Shown in pieces: positions 57,081 through 64,000 of a stretch of 64,000 bases of DNA. How positions within the stretch are numbered: the stretch's first letter is position 1; every line of letters starts with the position of its first letter. Below the pieces are notes generated by a model that had not been told where the DNA came from, ran no database searches, and was given only the letters and a program-made list of their open reading frames with translations. A program made the position numbers and the translations under genes. Where the stretch lies: positions 1,490,165-1,554,164 of the forward strand of contig NW_003314263.1 in assembly GCF_000143415.4 (NCBI RefSeq), given 5' to 3'. The DNA comes from Selaginella moellendorffii. Its lineage: Eukaryota; Streptophyta; Lycopodiopsida; Selaginellales; Selaginellaceae.

Positions 57081-57490
57081 ATTATCCCAATCTAAATGCT
57101 AAAAGTTTATGTACTTCATAATCATCCTTTTGAAAATTTGAATGAACCATTCTACCAAACCTATATGGATGATAAACACTTGTGAAAGTGTTGCATATCC
57201 TAATAGAAACATTAAAACATAAAATACCTCAATTATAAATATAAAATTATTATTTGAGAGAATCCACTTTGGACAATAATATTAGAACACCATTTGATTA
57301 AGGAAGAAGTATCTAATAGTAATTGCAAATGCACTAACAAGAGTACCAACTTCCACCTAATGAGTCAAATAGTCAAAAGTGATAATGATATTCTCATCAT
57401 CAATAGTTGACTATGGGAAAAGCCCAATTAGATCAAATATCACCAACTCAAATGAATAAAAAATTGCAATCAACTTCAACTATCCTTTTG
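57080..57490 (-). mobile_element. Ty3/gypsy integrase core relic
   Basis: On the minus strand, VIFDLIGLFP is followed by ENIIITFDYLTH-stop-VEVGTLVSAFAITIRYF, which aligns by eye with the integrase pattern DLIGPFP...YIIVAIDYLTKWVEA...A..V..F. A YHPYRFGRMVHSNFQ string near 57160 fits the YHPQTDGQ region. Stops interrupt it. Probably the same kind of element as at 23720-25130, possibly another copy. Confidence 0.65.
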
Positions 57491-58130
57491 TAACTTGATA
57501 GAGAGTATTATGAGTTTAGCACTAAATCCAACTATGTACATACTAGATAACATTAAATTATATCTCCAATTAATAGAAAGATATGTATAACTTCTTAGTC
57601 ACATAACGATATCTTATATGTTTGTCTAAAACAGAAGCGTTAGAATAAGCTTGGAATAAAGATTAAAGACACCACCAACCATAAATGATTATTATGATTA
57701 ATCCTTACAAAAGAAAGAAGGTCATCCTTAAGGTGATATTAAAAATGTAAATGCCAAAACAACAAATTATTAGTATGTAATACAAAATTCTCATACCCAT
57801 AACAAAGCCTTGAGATTTATGATTTAACTTTTTGAGTCTCATGAACCTCATCAAACATTAATAATAGCTATAGAACTCTCTAGGTAATGAATAACCTCAA
57901 ATTCATATATCTAAACTTTCAAAACTCCCTAAGTAGAATGACCAACTAAATTCTTCAACAACACTCACAATAGTGCAATATGATTAAAAAAATGATTAAT
58001 AAAACAATCAAGATATTGCGTAAGAAGCACTACATATCATTTATACACTTCAGAATAGGGAACTTCAAAATAATCACAAGTTTTTCAGAATCAACTTACA
58101 AACCTTTCTAACATCTCCTCTCCTTTTTTA
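57490..58130. other. AT-rich flank, probably more gypsy relic
   Basis: No ORF or recognised motif was found. Composition is continuous with the integrase relic. Confidence 0.35.
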
Positions 58131-58870
58131 TAGCGCACCTTATCCCATGATCACATGCACTACACTCACCCCCCCTTTAGAGATCTTTATCCCATGATCA
58201 CATGCGTTACACTCACCCCCCTTTATCCTCTAAGGTTCCAAAGATCCACGATGACAGTATATTCAAATCTCATCCCAACACTCACCCCCCTTTATCCCCC
58301 AAGGTTCCAAGGATCCACAGTGACAGTATATTCAAATCTCATCCCATGATCACATGTATTACACTCACCCCCCTTTTAGAGATGTTAATGTCTTTATTGA
58401 TTATTGACTAACAACCCCTATTGAGCCAAGGGGAACCACCACCTCCATTTCCGCACTGAATCTATCAGTCATTCTATTGTGTAGACCAACTATTCCATGT
58501 GAGGCAATTAGTCATCCACCTGTACTGCAGTCCCACAGTGGATACTTTCGTCCGTGAATATTCCACACAAGAGGAAGGATGTACGTATGGATGCCCAATA
58601 CGTACAATTTCAAATTTAGGGGTAAGAATATACCTTTCTCAAGGGCATATTATATTTTTAAGTAGCCACTAATCAATGGGAATCAAACCTGTGCCATTTG
58701 CTCCGATACCAATTGTAACGCACCTTATCTCTCTCCCCTTAAGCCAACTGAAAAAGGGGCAATTGCTTGATAATAGAGCCCTTAGTGGCTATTTTATCCC
58801 CATTTATCCCCTAAGGTTCCAAAGATTCACGGTGACAGTATATTCAAATCTCATCCCATAATCACATGCG
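58130..58870. repeat. Repeated block with CACCCCCCTTTA core
   Basis: A unit of roughly 65-90 bp containing 'ctcacccccctttatcc', 'aaggttccaaagatccac', 'tgacagtatattcaaatctc' and 'atcccatgatcacatg' occurs at about 58130 (partial), 58195, 58265, 58340 (partial) and 58800. The last copy is separated from the others by about 430 bp of unrelated sequence. Confidence 0.75.
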
Positions 58871-58874
58871 TTAC

Positions 58875-59150
58875 ATTTTTCCACCATTATGCAATATGTG
58901 GGTGGCCATTTCCTTTCCCATTCACGGCCATCTCCTCTTACTTGTGGCCACTCCTCTCCCACTCATAGCCTTTCCTCTCCCACTTCGAGGCCATCTCCTC
59001 TCCCTCTTCCACCATCACGCAGCATGTGGACAGCCATCTCTTTTCCTTCTTCCATCATCTCACTGTACTTAAGTGGCCATCTCCTCTCCCTCTTTCACCA
59101 TCTTCTTTTACCATCACAGCCATCTTCTTTCCACTTGCGTGGTTATATCT
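58875..59150. repeat. Degenerate pyrimidine-rich repeat (GGCCATCTCCTCTCCC)
   Basis: Variations of GGCCATCTCCTCTCCC and TTCCACCATCACGCAGCATG recur about eight times at 20-40-bp spacing. They give artificial open frames on the plus strand. No gene is called. Confidence 0.6.
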
Positions 59151-59659
59151 CTCCCTTTTTGGGCCATCACTATTGATCTTTTCTTTTGCTAGGATGTTTG
59201 TTTTGCTTTGACTTTGGGCTGCTTGAGGTTTGTATGAGAGATGATTTGACCTTTTTCTTTCTTCTTTTCGTGTATATGCTCTTTGTTTGATCTTTCCATT
59301 GCAAGCATCTTAGAAAAAAAAAAATTGAAGTCTTTAGACCTTTGGAAAGTTTTAAATCTTTAGAAAGTCTCTACATTTTTAGATTTGTGAGGAGTTCCAA
59401 GATCTAGATTGAGATTCTTAGGGGTCTTTAAAATTCTTAGATCTACAAGAAACTCTAAGATCTTATTTCATTTTTAATTTTTTTTAATGTTTTTAAGCAC
59501 CTATGATCAGTTGAGCTTGAAGCGCCTATAATTGGATAATATTGAAGTGCCTTAGTTTAGTATGAGGTCTTTGTCCTCAAAGTAGAAGTTAAAAGCAAAC
59601 ATTAGTTTTAGATGTGTTTACCTCAAACTCAATGATATATTTATTTTTTTGTTTGGTTT

Positions 59660-59920
59660 TGTTTATCTCAGACTCCATCTTGGGTCCATTTCGAGTCTAT
59701 CTTGGACTCTATTTTGGATCTATCTCAAACTCTTTCTCGGATTCTATCTCAGATCTATCTTAGACTCCATCTCAAGTCTATCTTGGACTCCATCTCGGGT
59801 CCATTTTGAACTCCATCTTGGTCTATCTTGAACTCCATCTTAGACTCTTTCTTAAACTCCATTTTGACATTTCCACGTGTCATGTGTTGGTCCTCTTGTG
59901 TTCCTTTTCTAAGCCACTAT
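59660..59920 (+). repeat. Hexamer-satellite repeat copy
   Basis: Degenerate CTCCATCTCAGA 12-mers are followed by a tail (cacgtgtcatgtgttggtcc) that matches 63825-63860 and the reverse complement near 60870. It is therefore another partial copy of the right-end foldback family. Confidence 0.7.
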
Positions 59921-60889
59921 CATGTGGCACCCTTTCAACTCCACTTTGGGGCTTAGGGATTTGTGTCTCACAACTCCACCACCCATAAACAAAATTTTAA
60001 ACCATTTCATGGATTACTATTTTCCTTAGCACCAAGCTAATATTCATCAATAGTTTGACATTGAAAGCTCACTATGCATTTCCTATCCTCTAAGGAGCAT
60101 AGTCTGTCTGATTTAGAATTTTATTACATCATAAGTGATGGTTCTCTCCCTTCATTTATTTAGTTTTAACTAAACTCGTTAAAAATACCTTTTCTATCTC
60201 AATCGTACTACCCATCCTGGAGTAATCTTAGCCTCCATCAATATAGCCATCACACTTTGGAATTAATATTATCTTAGACTTTGCTAATCTAATAACCTAT
60301 AAGGTTTTAGCTTCATGGTTGTTTTTGAGATGCTAGCTTACTGAAATACAACTTTTTGTATTCATGTCCTACTCACAAAGACCATCTTTGCAAGTGTTAC
60401 TTCAATACTTGATTATTCTTTGTTTCATGTGGGTTACTTAAGACTATCTATTTATATGATAAGAATACTGATTCATCCTCTAAATATACCCCAACTCCTT
60501 GAGTTGTTCTAGCATTTATTCAAGGTAGCCTTGTGTGAGACACAAATCCCTGTGCCCTTCCTCCTTGTACACGGGAACAACCCTGCGGATCGCGATCTTG
60601 GGCGCCATTGCGCTCACAGCAAGTCCGAGTCCGAGTTTGAGTCCGAGTCCGAGTTCGGGTCTGAGTCCGAGTTCGAGTCTGAAAGTGGAGCCAAAAGGGT
60701 GCTATGTGGTAGTGGCCGAAGCAAAAGCCAAACGAGCGTAACACGTTTGGACTAAAAGGCTCTAACTTGAAAGGTCGAGAGTGGGAGTGGAACTCCCAAT
60801 GGAGTGCTCAAGGAACAAGCATGAAGCGAGCAATGAGCAAGGCTCCAAAAAGGGACCCAAAAGGACCAACATATAACATGTGGAAGTGT

Positions 60890-61415
60890 TCGAGATGGAG
60901 TCCGAGATGGACCCGGGTTGGAGTTTGAGATGGAGTCCGAGGTGGACCTGAGATGGAGTCTGAGATGGACCCGAGTTGGAGTCTGAGGTGGAGTCCGAGA
61001 TGGAGTCCGAGGTGGACCCGAGATGGAGTCCGAGATGGACCCGAAATGGAGTCTGAGGTAGAGTCCGAGATGGAGTCTGAGGTGGACCCGAGATGAAGTC
61101 TGAAATGGAGTCCGAGAAGGACCTGAGATGGAGTCTGAGATGGAGTCCGAGATGGACCCGAGATGGAATCCGAGATGGAGTCCAAGAAGGACCCGAGATG
61201 GAGTCTGAGGTCGAGACTGAGACCGGGACTGAGACCGAGACCGGGACCGAGCCCGAGCCTGAGGCCAAGACCGAGCCCGAGTCCGAGTCTGAGTTCGAGT
61301 CTGAGAGGGTGAAAGCCCAAAGTGTTCGTCTCCCAGACCCTAGGTTTGGAGGATCGAGGTTGAGGCCGAGCCCGAGCCCGAGCCCGAGCCCGAGTCCGAG
61401 TCCGAGTTTGAGTCT
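60890..61415 (-). repeat. Hexamer/12-mer satellite of left foldback arm
   Basis: Tandem GAGATGGAGTCC and GAGATGGACCCG 12-mers (60890-61210) grade into GAGCCCGAGTCC-type hexamers (61210-61415). Sequence and order mirror the right arm. Confidence 0.85.
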
Positions 61416-61601
61416 AAGAGGGTGAAAGCCCAAAGCGTTTGTCTCCCAGACCCTAGGTTTGGTAAGCTTCAAAAGTATAGTAAGGGGGAGGACTGCAGTG
61501 GAGCCAGTTTGGCCAGGAAAGGCCAGTTTGGCCCAGGAAGGCCAGACCCAGTGTTAGGTGATGAATTGACCACTAGGAAATCCAAGACTAAAGTGAATAC
61601 G

Positions 61602-61795
61602 TGTAAGCTCTTGAGTTTGGACTTCCTAAGAGGTCACCCAGCCCAGTACTATTCAAACCCAAGGACGCTTAACCCCAAGTATCCCAAGACCCTTAACCGA
61701 TTGAAAAAAGGGGTGCACTCTTGTTCATGGGCCCTTTCCCTCTATATTTGAACCCCATGGATCATCTCTCAAGTTATTCTCTTTGGCTGCTTACA
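61602..61795 (+). mobile_element. Solo LTR in left foldback arm (194 bp)
   Basis: This segment is present in the left arm and absent from the corresponding place in the right arm. It begins TGTAAGCTC and ends GGCTGCTTACA (TG...CA with a 7-bp inverted end TGTAAGC/GCTTACA). It is flanked by the perfect 5-bp duplication ATACG (61597-61601 and 61796-61800). It contains a TATATTTGAA promoter-like word. This is the structure left after recombination between two LTRs of a retrotransposon. Confidence 0.8.
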
Positions 61796-63349
61796 ATACG
61801 GACCGACAAACAGGGTAGCTTGGTGAAGTGTTCAAGAGCCGACTCTAGTTCCCCCGGGAGATCGACTGGCCGATGCTCCCAGTCCAAGTGTGAGTGGTAC
61901 TACCTACTTGGATACCTAGTGTGGCTCAACGAAACCTCACTCTAAGCCCATGGCTAGAGCACCTAAAGGCAGAAGGTGGGGAGAGTACCCATGGGGCTTG
62001 CGTATGGCCACGGTGTTCCGATATGTCGTCCCGAAGTCCCAAATGGGGGAAAGGAGGATGAGCAATCCTCTAGTGTAGTGACTACAGATACGGTCACATG
62101 GTGAGGAAGTCCTAGAGGACAATGGGACTTAGTGGCTAGGCCTGCAGGCCTTGATCTAGTGGCAATGTTGGTGAACATGGCCATGGACAAAAAAGGGACT
62201 TGGCAAGAACTGACAAAGGGATGTTGGGGAAGGCTATTCCCCATGTTTGTGGGCATCCTAAGGATGTTAAGGAGTGGATCTTGGATGACCACTCGTGGAT
62301 GGATGGCCCAGTCTTGGAGAGACAGGATTGTGATGCAAGTGGTATTGGACCACTATGTAAGCAACTAAATTTTTCCATTCTACTTTAGTCACTTAACCAC
62401 ACCTCCGACCACTTGGAGGAGTCTCATTCACAACCCCCATAAGTCCCATTCAGGACTTGGGGCTTGCTAGCCCTGAGAATGGCATCCATGCCACTCAACC
62501 TTTGCACTTGGTCCAAGTGCTCCACGTGTCCGATCCCATGACTGACACCCAAAGGTACCACTGACATCTCGGCCCGTTACGCTAAGGCCATGCCCATTCC
62601 CCTTTGCTGCGCAAATGGTCCAATACCACTTGCATCACCATCCCGTCTCTCCAAGACTGGGCCATCTGTCTACGAGGGGTCATCCTAAATCCACTCCTTA
62701 GCATCCTTAGGATGCCCACAGACCTGGGGAATCGCCTTCCCCAAAGTCCCTTTGTCAGTTCCTACCAAGTCCCCTGGCCGTGTTTGCCAACGCTGCCACT
62801 GGATCGAGGCCCACAGGCCCGACCACTAAGTCCCACGGTCCTCTGGGACTTCCTCACCACACGACTGTGTCCTTGGTCACTACCCCAGAGGACTGCTCCT
62901 CTTCCTTTCCACAGTCTGGGCCTTTGGGACGACATTTCGGAACACCGTGGCCTTACGCGAGCCACCTGGGTACTCTCCCCATCTATCGCCTTTAGGTGCT
63001 CTAGCCATGGGCTTAGAGCGAGGTTCCGTTGAGCCACGCCTGGTATCCAAGTAGGTAGTGCCACCCACACTTGGACTGGGAGCATCGGCCAGTCGATCTC
63101 CCGGGGGAATTAGAGCCGGCTCTTGAACACTTCACCAAGCTACCCTGCTTGTCGGTCCATGTTCACTCTAGTCTTGGACTTCCTAGTGGGCAGCTCATCA
63201 CCCAACACTGGGTCCGGCCTTCCTGGGCCAAACTGGCCTTTCCTGGCCAAACTGGCTCCACTACAGTCCTCCCCCTTACTATACTTTTGGAGCTCACCAA
63301 ACCCCCAGGGTCTGGGAGACGAACGCTTTGGGCTTTCACCCTCTCAGGC

Positions 63350-63456
63350 TCCGGACTCGGACTTGGACTCGGACTCGGACTCGGATTCGGATTCGGACTC
63401 GGACTCGGGCTCGGGCTCGGTCTCGGCCTCGGCCTCGGTCTCGGTCTCGGTCCCGA

Positions 63457-63494
<38 letters not shown>

Positions 63495-63825
63495 CCGGTC
63501 TCGGTCTCGACTTCGGACTCCATCTCGGACTCCATCTCGGACTCCATCTCGGACTCCATCTCGGGTCCATCTCGGGTCCATCTCGGACTCCATCTCGGGT
63601 CCATCTCGGACTCCATCTTAGACTCCATCTCGGACTCCATCTCGGGTCCATCTCGGACTCCATCTCGGACTCCATCTCGGACTCCATCTCGGGTCCATCT
63701 CGGGTCCATCTCGGACTCCATCTCGGATTCCATTTCGGGTCCATCTCGGGTCCATCTCGGACTCCACTTCGGACTCCAACTCGGGTCCACCTCAGACTCC
63801 ACTTCAGACTCCATCTCGGACACTC
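63350..63825 (+). repeat. Hexamer/12-mer satellite of right foldback arm
   Basis: CTCGGA and CTCGGT hexamers (63350-63510) are followed by CTCCATCTCGGA and GTCCATCTCGG(A/G) 12-mers to 63825. Any frame stays open because the period is a multiple of three, which explains the 287-codon and 259-codon frames here. Confidence 0.9.
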
Positions 63826-64000
63826 CCACGTGTCATGTGTTGGTCCTTTTGGGTCCCTTTTTGGAGCCTCGCCTTTTGCTTGCTTCGTGCTCGTTCCTCG
63901 AGCACTTCGTTGGGAGTTCCACTCCCGCTCTTGACTTTTCAAGTCGGAGCTTTTGGTCCAAACGTGTTACGCTCGTTTGGCTCTCGCTTCGGCCACTACC

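Larger units (their letters stand above)
60600..64000. mobile_element. Foldback-type long inverted repeat, cut by the window edge
   Basis: The left arm (about 60708-62355) and right arm (62614 to at least 64000) are inverted copies of each other, separated by about 258 bp. Matched landmarks include GGTAGTGGCCGAAGC (60708) with its complement at the last bases of the window, AAGGGACCCAAAAGG (60852 and 63858 region), CCCAGACCCTAGG/CCCAGGGTCTGGG, CAGACCCAGTGTTAGG (61550 and 63207) and GGAGAGTACCCATGGGG (61980 and 62975 region). The arms carry hexamer satellite: CCGAGT/CCGAGA on the left, CTCGGA/CTCGGT on the right. No transposase is visible. The right arm continues beyond the window. Confidence 0.8.

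Noticed and set aside
60762-61472. 236-codon minus-strand ORF
   Set aside because: Same satellite artefact in the left foldback arm.
63071-63934. 287-codon plus-strand ORF and 259-codon minus-strand ORF
   Set aside because: Both lie on hexamer satellite whose period keeps all frames open; no independent coding evidence.

Overview
The window looks like nuclear DNA of a lycophyte, most likely Selaginella (inference). The reasons are very short introns (about 40-75 bp, nearly all GT-AG) in otherwise ordinary land-plant genes, several long PPR genes that look intronless, a plant-type DEG7 protease, an EDR1-type MAPKKK and a WVD2-like TPX2 protein. GC-rich gene islands alternate with AT-rich, repeat-dense stretches full of decayed transposons. 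No prokaryotic or organellar signal was seen.

Layout. 1-11.7 kb is repeat and pseudogene territory: a hexamer-satellite repeat, a broken PPR gene, an SDR fragment, a decayed Glu/Gln/Pro repeat ORF and a 1.06-kb tandem duplication. 11775-20510 can be read as one 8.7-kb TIR transposon with a SWIM zinc-finger ORF relic and an array of palindromes; the related sequence at 28.85 kb supplies its empty site. 20.5-31.8 kb holds a duplicated cassette of secreted Gly/His-rich protein genes and tiny secreted His-rich peptide genes. Between the two copies lie a Ty3/gypsy relic, a PPR pseudogene, a TIR element carrying a phloem-protein-2-like fragment, an unclassified ORF and an intact miniature LTR retrotransposon (TRIM).

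32-54.7 kb is the gene island. In order: EDR1-like MAPKKK (-), a tail-anchored unknown protein (+), a PPR protein (-), a phytosulfokine-like peptide precursor (-), DEG7 protease (-), a decayed inverted copy of DEG7 (+), a WVD2/TPX2-like microtubule protein (-) and a second PPR protein (-). I traced exon-intron structures for the MAPKKK, the PSK-like gene, DEG7 and the WVD2-like gene; each gives an open reading frame of length divisible by three.

54.7-64 kb is AT-rich intergenic DNA with a CA/TA microsatellite, a gypsy integrase relic, repeated promoter-like blocks and, at the right edge, a foldback (long inverted repeat) element more than 3.2 kb long. Its arms carry CTCGGA-type hexamer satellite, and one arm contains a solo LTR.

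The genes do not form a single pathway. The best candidates for new biology are the PSK-like precursor whose YIY core lacks the usual TQ, the duplicated secreted peptide/Gly-rich cassette, and the palindrome-array transposon.
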